From Scatosoma sp045660265 (lineage in GTDB: Bacteria > Bacillota > Clostridia > Christensenellales > Borkfalkiaceae): 43,200 nt of DNA. The translations under genes and the position numbers were made by a program. Shown in pieces: positions 8,518-16,453 of the stretch. The stretch lies in NCBI GenBank assembly GCA_045660265.1, contig JAZRDM010000023.1, positions 1 through 43,200 of the forward strand, written 5' to 3'. How positions within the stretch are numbered: the first letter of the stretch is position 1; each line of letters begins with the position of its first letter. Below the pieces are notes generated by a model, which saw only the letters and a list, made by a program, of their open reading frames with translations, ran no database searches and was not told where the DNA came from.

Positions 8518-9807
8518 ATGGATAAAAAGCAATACGCCATTGAAACAAAATGCGTACAAGGCGGTTATACGCCCGGCAACGGCGAACCTAGACAAATTCC
8601 CATCATTCAAAGCACTACGTTTAAATACGCAACCAGCGAAGATATGGGCAAACTTTTCGACTTAGAAGCAAGCGGTTATTTCTACTCCCGTTTGCAAAAC
8701 CCTACCTGCGATATGGTAGCGGCTAAAATTTGCGAAATGGAAGGCGGCAGCGCGGCAATGTTGCTCTCGTCCGGACAAGCAGCATCCTTCTTCTCCATTT
8801 TTAATATCGCAAACTGCGGCGACCACGTTATTTGCTCCACCGCAATTTACGGCGGTACGTACAACTTATTTGCCGTAACCTTAAAGAAAATGGGTATCGA
8901 ATTCTCCTTCGTTGACCCCGATTGCACGGAAGACGAATTAAACGCAGCGTTTAAAGAAAACACCAAAGCTGTTTTCGGCGAAACGATTGCAAACCCCGCC
9001 CTTACCGTATTCGATATTGAAAAATTTGCAAAAGCGGCGCACGCGCACGGTGTTCCTTTGATTATCGATAACACCTTCGCAACACCCGTTAACTGCCGCC
9101 CTATCGAATTCGGCGCAGATATCGTCGTTCACTCCACCACCAAATATATGGACGGACACGGCAGCGCAGTCGGCGGCTGTATCGTAGACTCTGGCAACTT
9201 CGACTGGTTAGCTCACGCGGATAAATTCCCCGGCCTTTGCACCCCCGACGATAGCTATCACGGCATCACCTACGCAACGAAATTCGGCAAAGCCGGCGCT
9301 TATATCACCAAAGCAACAGCGCAGCTTATGCGCGATTTCGGTTGTTCGCAATCCCCCCAAAGCGCGTATTATTTAAACTTGGGTCTTGAAAGCTTACACG
9401 TGCGCATGGAAAGACATTGCTTAAACGGACAAAAAGTCGCTGAATTCTTAGAATCCAACGACAAAATTGCTTGGGTAAATTATCCCGGCTTACCTTCTAA
9501 TAAATATCACGAATTAGCAAAGAAATATCTGCCTAACGGCACTTGCGGTGTTGTTAGCTTCGGCGTAAAAGGCGGCAGAGCGGCGGCGGAAGCGTTTATG
9601 AAACAATTAAAGCTTATCGCTATCGAAACGCACGTTGCCGACGCAAGAAGCTGCTGTTTGCACCCCGCTAACGCAACACACAGACAAATGACGGACGAAG
9701 AATTGATTGCAGCGGGTATCCCCGGCGACTTAATTCGTCTTTCCTGCGGTATCGAACATTATAACGACTTAATCGCAGACATCAAGCAAGCGCTTGAAAA
9801 CGTATAA
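8518..9807 (+). CDS. metY: O-acetylhomoserine sulfhydrylase (MetY-type PLP enzyme)
   Basis: This PLP-dependent enzyme of the Cys/Met metabolism family, 429 residues, should convert O-acetylhomoserine plus sulfide to homocysteine in the cytoplasm. Seen are the Y-x-R motif (FYSRLQNPT, 55-63), SSGQAA (84-89), the PLP-contacting Asp in IIDNTFATP (about 182-190), and the Schiff-base lysine K209 in HSTTKYMDGHG. Length and the GNGEPRQIPI(I)QSTTF start fit MetY rather than MetB/MetC (about 380-400 residues). The next gene, 27 bp downstream, is metA, whose acetyl-CoA-type signature supplies the matching substrate. A methionine gamma-lyase-like activity cannot be excluded from sequence alone. Confidence 0.9.
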   Translation: MDKKQYAIETKCVQGGYTPGNGEPRQIPIIQSTTFKYATSEDMGKLFDLEASGYFYSRLQNPTCDMVAAKICEMEGGSAAMLLSSGQAASFFSIFNIANCGDHVICSTAIYGGTYNLFAVTLKKMGIEFSFVDPDCTEDELNAAFKENTKAVFGETIANPALTVFDIEKFAKAAHAHGVPLIIDNTFATPVNCRPIEFGADIVVHSTTKYMDGHGSAVGGCIVDSGNFDWLAHADKFPGLCTPDDSYHGITYATKFGKAGAYITKATAQLMRDFGCSQSPQSAYYLNLGLESLHVRMERHCLNGQKVAEFLESNDKIAWVNYPGLPSNKYHELAKKYLPNGTCGVVSFGVKGGRAAAEAFMKQLKLIAIETHVADARSCCLHPANATHRQMTDEELIAAGIPGDLIRLSCGIEHYNDLIADIKQALENV

Positions 9808-9834
9808 TTTACCAAATAGATAAGGACATGCCCT

Positions 9835-10761
9835 ATGCCTATTAAAATTCCCAACAACTTACCCGCCGTTAAAACGCTGGAAAGCGAAAACATTTTCGTT
9901 ATGACGGAAAAGCGAGCAATCACGCAGGACATTCGTCCGTTGAAGATTTTGCTCTTAAACCTCATGCCGAAAAAAATTGAGACGGAAACCCAACTCGCAC
10001 GGTTGCTCGGTAACACGCCGTTACAGGTGGAAATGGAATTTATCCATACCAAAAGCCACCAGTCTAAAAACGTAGCGGAAGAGCACCTTTTGGCGTTTTA
10101 CAAGACCTTTGACGACATCAAAGACCGTTATTTCGACGGCATGATTATCACGGGCGCACCCGTAGAACATCTTGCGTTTGAAGAAGTCGAATACTGGGCA
10201 GAACTTTGCGAGATTATGGAATGGACAAAAACGCACGTTCACAGTACTTTCCATATTTGTTGGGGCGCACAGGCAGGCTTGTATTATCATTACGGCATAC
10301 AAAAACATGGCGTCCCCGAAAAGATGTTTGGTATTTTCCCCCACACCGTCGAATATAAACAATCCATTTTGTTTAGAGGCTTTGACGAAACGTTTATGGT
10401 CCCTCAATCTAGACACACAACGGTGAATAGAGCAGATATCGAAAAGGTAAAAGCCTTAAAAATTTTATCTTCATCTAAGCAAACGGGTGTTTACGCAGTA
10501 TCTTCTAAAAACGGCAGACAAATTTTCATTACGGGACATTCGGAATACGACGCGGATACTTTAAAAAATGAATACCTGCGCGATTTATCGCAAGGCAAAC
10601 CCATTAAAATCCCCGTCAATTATTTCCCGAACGACGACGCAACGCAAGCCCCTATCGTATCATGGCGCGCGCATGCGAATTTGTTATATTCGAACTGGTT
10701 AAATTATTTCGTATACCAAACGACCCCGTACGATATCGAAGAAGTACCCAACCAAAAATAA
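9835..10761 (+). CDS. metA: Homoserine O-acetyltransferase, MetA family
   Basis: This enzyme acylates the hydroxyl of homoserine, the first committed step of methionine synthesis. It has 308 residues, full length for MetA. The nucleophile is Cys142 in FHICWGAQAG, with the His/Glu pair in TGHSEYD near 235-237. Position 111 is Glu (TGAPVE). In characterised MetA proteins Glu here goes with acetyl-CoA and Gly with succinyl-CoA, so the product should be O-acetylhomoserine, the substrate of the upstream MetY. Start ATG at 9835 has AAGGA upstream. The gene is cotranscribed with metY and closed by a strong terminator. Confidence 0.93.
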   Translation: MPIKIPNNLPAVKTLESENIFVMTEKRAITQDIRPLKILLLNLMPKKIETETQLARLLGNTPLQVEMEFIHTKSHQSKNVAEEHLLAFYKTFDDIKDRYFDGMIITGAPVEHLAFEEVEYWAELCEIMEWTKTHVHSTFHICWGAQAGLYYHYGIQKHGVPEKMFGIFPHTVEYKQSILFRGFDETFMVPQSRHTTVNRADIEKVKALKILSSSKQTGVYAVSSKNGRQIFITGHSEYDADTLKNEYLRDLSQGKPIKIPVNYFPNDDATQAPIVSWRAHANLLYSNWLNYFVYQTTPYDIEEVPNQK

Positions 10762-10765
10762 AAGC

Positions 10766-10803
10766 AAAGAGACTTGAAACATTTGTTTCAAGTCTCTTTT
10801 TTT
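10766..10803. terminator. Terminator between convergent metA and lipoprotein operon
   Basis: AAAGAGACTTGAAAC (10766-10780) pairs perfectly with 10785-10799 around a 4-base loop, and is followed by a T run. It ends metA and, being symmetrical with A/T tracts on both sides, can also end the minus-strand lipoprotein operon. Confidence 0.9.
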
Positions 10804-10831
10804 AAGCAGAGCGTATCATCACTACATAAAA

Positions 10832-11335
10832 TCACATTTCTAACGCTAACTCTTTTAATGCGCTAGCCAACTCTTTCTTTAACGTTTCTTTACTTGCTGA
10901 AAAAGTATTAAATGAACCACTAACATTTACTACAAATTCATAATAATCCGAATACGCCGACATAACAGCTTTAATTTCCGTCGACAAATCAGAATCTCTT
11001 ACCTCTTTATACAAGGATTGAATAATAGGCTCATTTGCTTCAATCGTAGACAAATTTACGCTATTATCTATTTGCGCGTAATAAATCGCCAAATCAATAC
11101 TCCCGCCATATTTATCCTTATAAATCGCATTATACCAGTTCGAATAAATATCATCAGCAACCTCGTCTAAGCATTTTTGAGAAGCCGAAACGGTTTCATA
11201 AAACGAAGTTATTTTCTCAGTTGTATCCTCTAAAACTCCACCTGTCGTTACACCACACGCTGTACAGAATATCAACGAAACAACAAGCGCAATCGCCGAA
11301 AAAAGAGCACAAATCTTTTTTTGCAATACTTTCAT
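10832..11335 (-). CDS. Small lipoprotein of unknown function
   Basis: This is a 167-residue protein with a basic N-terminus, a hydrophobic stretch and a lipobox ending in Cys27 (FCTAC), so it is probably anchored outside the membrane. The mature part is mostly helical in appearance, with many Ser, Glu and Lys and no motif I recognise. Start ATG is supported by AAGGAG upstream. It lies 19 bp after the serine-protease lipoprotein gene and shares its promoter, so the two proteins are made together under the XRE-controlled promoter at 12486-12514. It could be a partner, substrate or inhibitor of the protease, which is inference from position only. Confidence 0.75.
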   Translation of the reverse strand: MKVLQKKICALFSAIALVVSLIFCTACGVTTGGVLEDTTEKITSFYETVSASQKCLDEVADDIYSNWYNAIYKDKYGGSIDLAIYYAQIDNSVNLSTIEANEPIIQSLYKEVRDSDLSTEIKAVMSAYSDYYEFVVNVSGSFNTFSASKETLKKELASALKELALEM

Positions 11336-11354
11336 ATGTAAATTCTCCTTAAAT

Positions 11355-12461
11355 CTAATTATATATTTCAGTTAGTAATTTTAAATCCAACTCATTTAAG
11401 TTGTTTAAATAACTTGAAAAAAGACTGGTAGGTATAGATCCGCCTGCTATATAAACTTGATTGTAAGAATCCTCGTATAACCCCATACTCGTAATTCCTA
11501 CCACCTCAAAATTTTCATTTATTAGAATTCCTCCACTACTACCCGGCGCAATATAGCTATCCGATAATATGTAGTAACTCTCGTTAATTTTATTATATAT
11601 ATCTAGATATTCATCTAAAATTACACCTTTATTGATTTTCATATACAACGAAGAATTAGGATACCCTATCGAATAAACTTTTTCGCCTATTTGATACTCT
11701 TCGATAAAATCAATATCATGGTAGTAGTTAGATAGTTTATCATAACCTTCTAACTTCCCGATAAAAATATCTTTCTCTTTGCTATTATATACACATCCCG
11801 CCACCGAAAGATGTACGTATTTACTACTCGAATAAGCGTCTTCTATATCAAAATAAGCAATCGCCGAAGCGCCGCCTTCCATCACATGATTATTGGTAAT
11901 AAACCATCCCTCTTCATCGATAATAAATCCACTTCCGGTTGAAATAGGAACTCCTTTCTCGTCATTTAAAACTATTTGAAAAACATTTCCTAAAAAATAC
12001 TCTTTATTCGGCAAACAATTTGCTGTATATATAACAGTATTACTCGCCACACTTTTTTCCCAACCTACATACTCCCATTTTTCATTCGAAATAGGTAACT
12101 CAGGCGCATTATCTTCATCATCATTGATATTATTCGCCTCTTTAATTGTATTTCCTTTATCATCTAGCCAAAAATATTTTATTATAGGAACACGTTGCGC
12201 AACACAGATAATTTTATTTTCCGAATAGACACTCTTCCAGTTGGTATAATGCCACTCATCCGTATCATTAGGCAATTCTCTTTCTTTAAAATCTCCCTCT
12301 GAAGAAAGGTTGATTCTTTCAATTATTGTTCCGTCCGCATCCAACCAAGATACCTGTATTGTGTTTTCACTCGAAACAACGCCACAACTTGACAAACCCA
12401 ATAATATGAAACAAGCAAGACTTATGCACCCTCTTCTAAATTTTATAGAATAGTCTTTCAT
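11355..12461 (-). CDS. Trypsin-like serine protease lipoprotein with two InlB-type repeats
   Basis: I start this gene at ATG 12459-12461 because TAGGAG precedes it and a clean signal peptide follows (lipobox LSSC, Cys26). An upstream in-frame extension would run through the promoter. Mature residues ~33-90 and ~92-150 form two repeats of the Listeria-Bacteroides/InlB B-repeat style (WLDADGTII and WLDDKGNTI, each with a later W or Y-x-x-W). The rest is a chymotrypsin-fold protease. His192 is in FITNNHVM, Asp231 in KDIFIGKL and Ser309 in APGSSGG. No PDZ domain follows, so it is HtrA-like only in the catalytic part. It is probably surface-attached. It heads a two-gene operon and diverges from an XRE regulator. 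Confidence 0.82.
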   Translation of the reverse strand: MKDYSIKFRRGCISLACFILLGLSSCGVVSSENTIQVSWLDADGTIIERINLSSEGDFKERELPNDTDEWHYTNWKSVYSENKIICVAQRVPIIKYFWLDDKGNTIKEANNINDDEDNAPELPISNEKWEYVGWEKSVASNTVIYTANCLPNKEYFLGNVFQIVLNDEKGVPISTGSGFIIDEEGWFITNNHVMEGGASAIAYFDIEDAYSSSKYVHLSVAGCVYNSKEKDIFIGKLEGYDKLSNYYHDIDFIEEYQIGEKVYSIGYPNSSLYMKINKGVILDEYLDIYNKINESYYILSDSYIAPGSSGGILINENFEVVGITSMGLYEDSYNQVYIAGGSIPTSLFSSYLNNLNELDLKLLTEIYN

Positions 12462-12485
12462 CTCCCATCTCCTATATTTTTTATT

Positions 12486-12514
12486 ATTATACAAGAAGTT
12501 TTCTTCTTTGTCAA
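12486..12514 (-). promoter_or_regulatory. Consensus promoter of the protease-lipoprotein operon
   Basis: On the minus strand, TTGACA (12509-12514), exactly 17 bp, then TATAAT (12486-12491) is a perfect SigA consensus. The expected start is near 12479, 18 nt before the ATG. The spacer is almost wholly occupied by one palindromic operator copy, so binding there would block the polymerase. Confidence 0.85.
12492..12507. promoter_or_regulatory. Operator copy 1 for the adjacent XRE regulator (predicted)
   Basis: CAAGAAGTTTTCTTCT with inverted arms AGAAG/CTTCT. An identical 16-mer lies 29 bp away at 12521-12536. This copy fills the spacer between -35 and -10 of the protease promoter. Confidence 0.7.
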
Positions 12515-12520
12515 GTATTT

Positions 12521-12541
12521 CAAGAAGTTTTCTTCTATAAT
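12521..12541 (+). promoter_or_regulatory. Operator copy 2 and -10 box of the XRE gene
   Basis: The second CAAGAAGTTTTCTTCT (12521-12536) touches TATAAT (12536-12541). The -10 is only six bases before the ATG at 12548, so transcription should start at or next to the ATG: a leaderless mRNA. No Shine-Dalgarno is visible, and no good -35 stands 16-18 bp upstream. Confidence 0.65.
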
Positions 12542-12547
12542 ATAAGT

Positions 12548-12748
12548 ATGAAACTTGGAGAAAGAATAAAAGAATTACGAATAGAAAAAGGACTTTCACA
12601 AATGCAGCTTGCCAAACTTATTGGCGTAAGTCAAAAAGCAATTGATTATTGGGAAAGAAACGTTAACGAGCCAAAAGCTAGTTATATTATTGAATTAGTG
12701 CACATTTTTGAACTAACCTTCGACGAATTTTTCACTGACATACAATAA
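12548..12748 (+). CDS. XRE-family transcriptional regulator (single HTH domain)
   Basis: This 66-residue protein is almost only an HTH_3 Cro/CI domain: LGERIKELR, then the recognition-helix region LSQMQLAKLIGVSQKAIDYWERN, then a short C-terminal helix. There is no ligand or dimerisation domain beyond that. It diverges from the protease-lipoprotein operon, and the 86-bp gap holds two identical palindromes placed on both promoters. The simplest reading is an autoregulated repressor of both sides. The mRNA is probably leaderless. A strong terminator follows. Confidence 0.85.
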   Translation: MKLGERIKELRIEKGLSQMQLAKLIGVSQKAIDYWERNVNEPKASYIIELVHIFELTFDEFFTDIQ

Positions 12749-12750
12749 AA

Positions 12751-12784
12751 AAAAGGCGTAGCCGTTTGGCTACGCCTTTTTTAT
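12751..12784. terminator. Terminator between xre and purH
   Basis: AAAAGGCGTAGCC (12751-12763) and its perfect complement (12768-12780) surround a GTTT loop, with A and T tracts on both sides. It can serve the XRE gene and the convergent purH. Confidence 0.9.
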
Positions 12785-12792
12785 TATTTAAA

Positions 12793-14331
12793 TTAGTGTT
12801 TAAAATGTCTATCCCCAACGAAAATCATAGCAATCCCTGCTTCGTTGCAAGCGTCAATGGAAAGCTGGTCGCGGATGCTTCCACCCGGTTGAATAATCGC
12901 CGTAATACCCGCTTTTACACATTCTTCTACGCAATCGGGGAAAGGGAAGAACGCATCAGATGCCATTACCGAGCCCTTCGCTTCGTCGCCGGCGTGTTCA
13001 ATCGCTTGTTGCGCCGCCCAAATACGATTGGTTTGCCCCATACCGATACCCGTCGTTCTATCTTGCTTACCGATAACAATCGCATTCGACTTCGTATGCT
13101 TTACAACGCGCCAGTTAAAGAGCATCGCCTTCATTTCTTCGTCCGTAGGCGCGCGGTTGGTTACCACTTTTACGTTTTCTTCTGCAAACAGCGTTTCGTC
13201 GTAGTCTTGTACAAGCAACCCGCCGTATACCTTCTTCATGTCGTATGCATTTGCGTCGCGCTTTGCCTTAATATCGGGCAATTCAAGCAAACGAATATTT
13301 TTCTTAGCTTTTAAAATTTCAAGCGCGCCGTCCGTGTAGCCTTCAGCGATAACGATTTCAATGAAAATCTTGTTGATTTCCGTAGCCGTCGCTTCGTCCA
13401 CAATCCCGTTGATTGCCAAAATCCCGCCGAATACGGATACAGGGTCAGATTCATACGCCTTGATATACGCTTCGTGAATGGTTTTGCCAACACCCACACC
13501 GCAAGGATTTGCGTGCTTGCAAGCCACTACGCAAGGCTCGTCAAATTCCTTTACAAGCTCCAATGCGCCGTTTGCGTCGTTGATATTGTTATAAGACAAT
13601 TCTTTCCCCCAAAGCTGTTTCGCCTTAGAAAGCGAGCCTGCCTTGATAAATTCTTCGCTGTAATACGCAGCATTTTGATGGGGATTTTCGCCATAACGCA
13701 TACCTTGTGCCTTTTCGTACGCAAACGTAATGCTGTCGGGGAAACGAATATCCAACTGCTGCGCTAAATAGTTAGAAATCATGCTATCATACACAGCCGT
13801 GTGCGCAAATACTTTATATTGCAAATATTTTTTGGTGTCCAGCGTAATTTCGCCTGCTTCTAATTCGGAAAGCACCTTTTCATAATCTTTAGGGTCAACG
13901 ACAACGGCAACGTCTTGATAATTTTTAGCCGCGGCACGAATCATTGTAGGCCCGCCGATATCGATATTTTCTACCGCGTCTTCAAAGCTAACGCCGGGTT
14001 TGGAAATGGTCGCCTTAAAAGGATAGAGGTTTACCGCCACCACGTCAATGGTGTTAATATCCAACTTCGCAAGCTGTGCCATGTGTTCTTCGTTAGAACG
14101 CATTGCTAAAAGCCCTGCGTGTACTGCAGGATGCAAAGTTTTTACTCTGCCGTCTAAACATTCAGGGAAGCCCGTAATATCGCTGATACCGATAACCTTC
14201 AACCCTGCGTCTTGCAACGCCTTTGCCGTACCGCCCGTGGAGATAATTTCAAACCCACATGCAATCAAACGCTGACAAAATTCCACAATTCCCGTTTTAT
14301 CGGAAACGCTGACCAAAGCTCTTTTTTTCAT
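12793..14331 (-). CDS. purH: Bifunctional AICAR formyltransferase / IMP cyclohydrolase
   Basis: PurH performs the last two steps of de novo IMP synthesis in the cytoplasm. The 512-residue length is typical. The N-terminal IMP cyclohydrolase (MGS-like) domain starts ALVSVSDKTGIVEF with STGGTAKAL (31-39) and the DGRVKTLHP motif (60-68). The AICAR transformylase domain follows, with RYGENPHQ (212-219) and the catalytic Lys272-His273 pair in CKHANPCGVG. The start ATG (14329-14331) has AGGAGAG about 10 bases upstream. It is a single gene here, away from other pur genes, with its stop facing the XRE gene. guaA at the left edge is the next purine gene but is too far away to share a transcript. Confidence 0.96.
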   Translation of the reverse strand: MKKRALVSVSDKTGIVEFCQRLIACGFEIISTGGTAKALQDAGLKVIGISDITGFPECLDGRVKTLHPAVHAGLLAMRSNEEHMAQLAKLDINTIDVVAVNLYPFKATISKPGVSFEDAVENIDIGGPTMIRAAAKNYQDVAVVVDPKDYEKVLSELEAGEITLDTKKYLQYKVFAHTAVYDSMISNYLAQQLDIRFPDSITFAYEKAQGMRYGENPHQNAAYYSEEFIKAGSLSKAKQLWGKELSYNNINDANGALELVKEFDEPCVVACKHANPCGVGVGKTIHEAYIKAYESDPVSVFGGILAINGIVDEATATEINKIFIEIVIAEGYTDGALEILKAKKNIRLLELPDIKAKRDANAYDMKKVYGGLLVQDYDETLFAEENVKVVTNRAPTDEEMKAMLFNWRVVKHTKSNAIVIGKQDRTTGIGMGQTNRIWAAQQAIEHAGDEAKGSVMASDAFFPFPDCVEECVKAGITAIIQPGGSIRDQLSIDACNEAGIAMIFVGDRHFKH

Positions 14332-14336
14332 TCTCT

Positions 14337-14681
14337 ATGTACTCTCCTGTTATGATTTTGTATAAAAACGGCAATACTTACCGTATGATTATCTTGAGTA
14401 TTTTATTTATTATCTATCTGCTCGCCGTCAATTTTTATGCATTTATGCTGGTAAAAAACCTTAAAGACAAAGACGATAGCGACGAATGCAAGGACCACGA
14501 TTCTAAACTCGCCTTAGCCGGCTTACTTGGCGGCGCGATTGCCGTGTATGTTTGTATGTTCATTTATAAATACAAACTCACCAACGTGCTTTTGATGATT
14601 TTAATGCCCCTGCTTGCCGTTGTGCACATCTTTTTATGCGTCGTACTGCTACGCTACGGCATTGTTTATATGCGAATATGA
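14337..14681 (+). CDS. Small membrane protein, DUF1294-like
   Basis: The protein has up to 114 residues with a first membrane helix (IILSILFIIYLLAVNFYAFM), a short charged loop (KDKDDSDECKDHDSK), and two more hydrophobic segments beginning LALAGLLGGAIA. The loop followed by L-x-GLLGG resembles DUF1294, a family of unknown function. The start is uncertain. ATG 14337 gives an N-terminal extra peptide, while ATG 14385 starts right at the first helix as in most relatives. Neither has a convincing ribosome site. It diverges from purH with 5 bp between the longest starts, so its promoter would lie inside purH. Confidence 0.6.
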   Translation: MYSPVMILYKNGNTYRMIILSILFIIYLLAVNFYAFMLVKNLKDKDDSDECKDHDSKLALAGLLGGAIAVYVCMFIYKYKLTNVLLMILMPLLAVVHIFLCVVLLRYGIVYMRI

Positions 14682-14807
14682 GCATACCGTTATTATATCA
14701 CAAACCGCATACGAATGTAAATAAAATGAACGCATTTCCCCCGTATTTTTTTAAGTGATTTTTTTACACTTTTTGAAACTTTCTCGCCCGTAAAAATTAA
14801 AAAAGTA

Positions 14808-14836
14808 TTGCAAACTTATTTTTTATATGCTATACT
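14808..14836 (+). promoter_or_regulatory. SigA-type promoter
   Basis: TTGCAA (14808-14813), 17 bp, TATACT (14831-14836), placed 27 bp before the ATG of the next gene. Confidence 0.75.
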
Positions 14837-14863
14837 TAATTTATCATTTCACGGAGGAATTTT

Positions 14864-15613
14864 ATGGGTCTTTGTATCGCGTCCTTTTTAAGTATGTTTG
14901 TATTTGTCTTCGGTATTACCTTGATGGGTATGGTCCCCGGCAGTACGTCCATCGTCATAAAGCAAATTATTCCTTTACCTATGGGAATTATGGCCGTTGG
15001 CTTTATCGCGTCGGTTATCACCATTCTTGTCATTCGCTCCATGGGCAATTTGTTTTGCGATATCGAAAACAAAACGCTTTCCTCTACTTTTGACAGTTTA
15101 TGCAAATTCGCACTTATTATTTCCCTTGCACTTTGCGCTGTGCAAGTGTATTTTCGTATCACCTACAACGAATGGGAATTTTTTGTAACTGGCAATAATT
15201 TAAAAGCCGCTTTCCAAAACGCAAGCTTTGAAGATAAAAAATTCCTCATCTTCTTTATAAGCTCTATCGCTACCTTCTTTTTAGGACTTCCACTGTACGT
15301 GATTGCCTTCTTTAACGGAGATTTCCGTCAATACGTTACCGTTACGCACACCCAGCTTTCCGACGGCAGCAGCTATGAAAGCGGACGCAGCGAAGCATAC
15401 GTTACCGTTGGGCAATTTATTATTATGGGACTGTTACTTACCGCCCCTTTCGTCGTATTAAGCCAAAGCATGCTCTGCTATCTTTTCCCCGCAGGCTTTG
15501 CCGCACTTCTCTTTATGAGAAAGGGAAAAAAACCACTTACAGTGTCCTTGATTATCACCGGAATTATCGCATTAGGCTTACTTATTTTCAGCGTATTGCC
15601 CTATTTCGCGTAA
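14864..15613 (+). CDS. Multi-pass membrane protein of unknown function
   Basis: This is a 249-residue protein with about six hydrophobic segments (residues ~3-25, ~35-60, ~80-100, ~125-150, ~180-215, ~225-247). A hydrophilic loop around 155-180 holds YVTVTHTQLSDGSSYESGRSEAYVTVG. I do not recognise a family. GGAGG stands seven bases before the ATG, and a good promoter is just upstream, so this is a real monocistronic gene. A terminator follows directly. Confidence 0.75.
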   Translation: MGLCIASFLSMFVFVFGITLMGMVPGSTSIVIKQIIPLPMGIMAVGFIASVITILVIRSMGNLFCDIENKTLSSTFDSLCKFALIISLALCAVQVYFRITYNEWEFFVTGNNLKAAFQNASFEDKKFLIFFISSIATFFLGLPLYVIAFFNGDFRQYVTVTHTQLSDGSSYESGRSEAYVTVGQFIIMGLLLTAPFVVLSQSMLCYLFPAGFAALLFMRKGKKPLTVSLIITGIIALGLLIFSVLPYFA

Positions 15614-15630
15614 CTTAATAGATAAACGAT

Positions 15631-15662
15631 AAACGACAGGCTTAACGCTTGTCGTTTTTTAT
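15631..15662. terminator. Terminator between convergent genes
   Basis: AAACGACAGGC and GCTTGTCGTTT pair with one G-U around a 5-base loop, followed by T6. It separates the membrane protein from the convergent SGNH hydrolase. Confidence 0.8.
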
Positions 15663-15663
15663 T

Positions 15664-16386
15664 TTAGCCTTGCAAAAAAGGTATCAGCTTAGCCGAATAC
15701 TTTCTATATCCATCCGCATTTAAATGAATACCGTCAGGCGAAAGTTCTTTATATAAATAATTATCCGCATCTAAAAACTCGTCAAATACGTCCAAAAACG
15801 TATAGCCGTACTTTTCCGTAAGCTTTTGTATTTCAGGATTTACTTGCTTGATAATCTCCATTGATTTATCCACGTTGATAAGGGTATAGCTTTCCACGTC
15901 TTTATTCAACGGAAGAATAGACGCGCAAACCACTTGCGTATTAGGCAGCGCCGTCGAAATTTTACTTAAAATCCCGTCGTAATTTTTTAAAATCGTATCC
16001 GCGCTAATCCCGCCGTTAATATCGTTAATCCCTATCATCAACACAATTTTAGAAGGCTGTAAATCCAGCAACGAGCCTTGTATTCTATTCAATACTCCCG
16101 ACGTCGTATCCCCGCCAATTCCTCTATTATACGTCGCCAAAGACAAACCGCCGTAATAATCGTCCAAGGCACAGCCATCTGTAATGGAGTCGCCTATAAA
16201 CACAATTTGCCCGCGGGAAAAGTTTGCGTTTTCCCGCTCGAATACCGCGCATTTGGAGTCATAATACCCCACCGTTTCGTTTTGTTGCGTTCCCCATAAA
16301 ATCGCAAAAACGGTAGCTACCGCAACCAAAACAGCGATAATAGACAGATAAATTCCATCCTTTTTTGTCAGTTTCACTCGTTGCAT
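15664..16386 (-). CDS. Membrane-anchored SGNH/GDSL hydrolase
   Basis: This is a 240-residue protein from ATG 16384-16386, chosen because AAGGAAGAG precedes it. A longer open frame reaches back into the previous gene. One N-terminal TM helix (residues 12-31) leaves the enzyme outside the cell. The SGNH blocks are present: block I FIGDSITDG with the nucleophile Ser67, a Gly-containing turn (NRGIGGDTT), block III GINDING, and block V PDGIHLN with the catalytic Asp and His. Such enzymes remove acyl groups from lipids or cell-wall glycans, but the substrate cannot be told. It lies after the terminator of the foldase gene, with no clear own promoter in the 67-bp gap. Confidence 0.82.
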   Translation of the reverse strand: MQRVKLTKKDGIYLSIIAVLVAVATVFAILWGTQQNETVGYYDSKCAVFERENANFSRGQIVFIGDSITDGCALDDYYGGLSLATYNRGIGGDTTSGVLNRIQGSLLDLQPSKIVLMIGINDINGGISADTILKNYDGILSKISTALPNTQVVCASILPLNKDVESYTLINVDKSMEIIKQVNPEIQKLTEKYGYTFLDVFDEFLDADNYLYKELSPDGIHLNADGYRKYSAKLIPFLQG

Positions 16387-16414
16387 AATCTCTTCCTTGT
16401 TTTTATTTGATAAC

Positions 16415-16446
16415 AAAAATCCCCCATTTTTACGGGGGATTTTTAC
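16415..16446 (-). terminator. Terminator of the foldase gene
   Basis: AAAAATCCCCC and GGGGGATTTTT pair around an 8-base loop. It lies just after the stop of the 726-residue lipoprotein gene and before the SGNH hydrolase. Confidence 0.8.
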
Positions 16447-16453
16447 TTTATTA

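Noticed and set aside
12462..12599. N-terminal extension of the serine protease
   Set aside because: It would run through its own promoter, operators and the divergent XRE start, and would hide the lipoprotein signal peptide.
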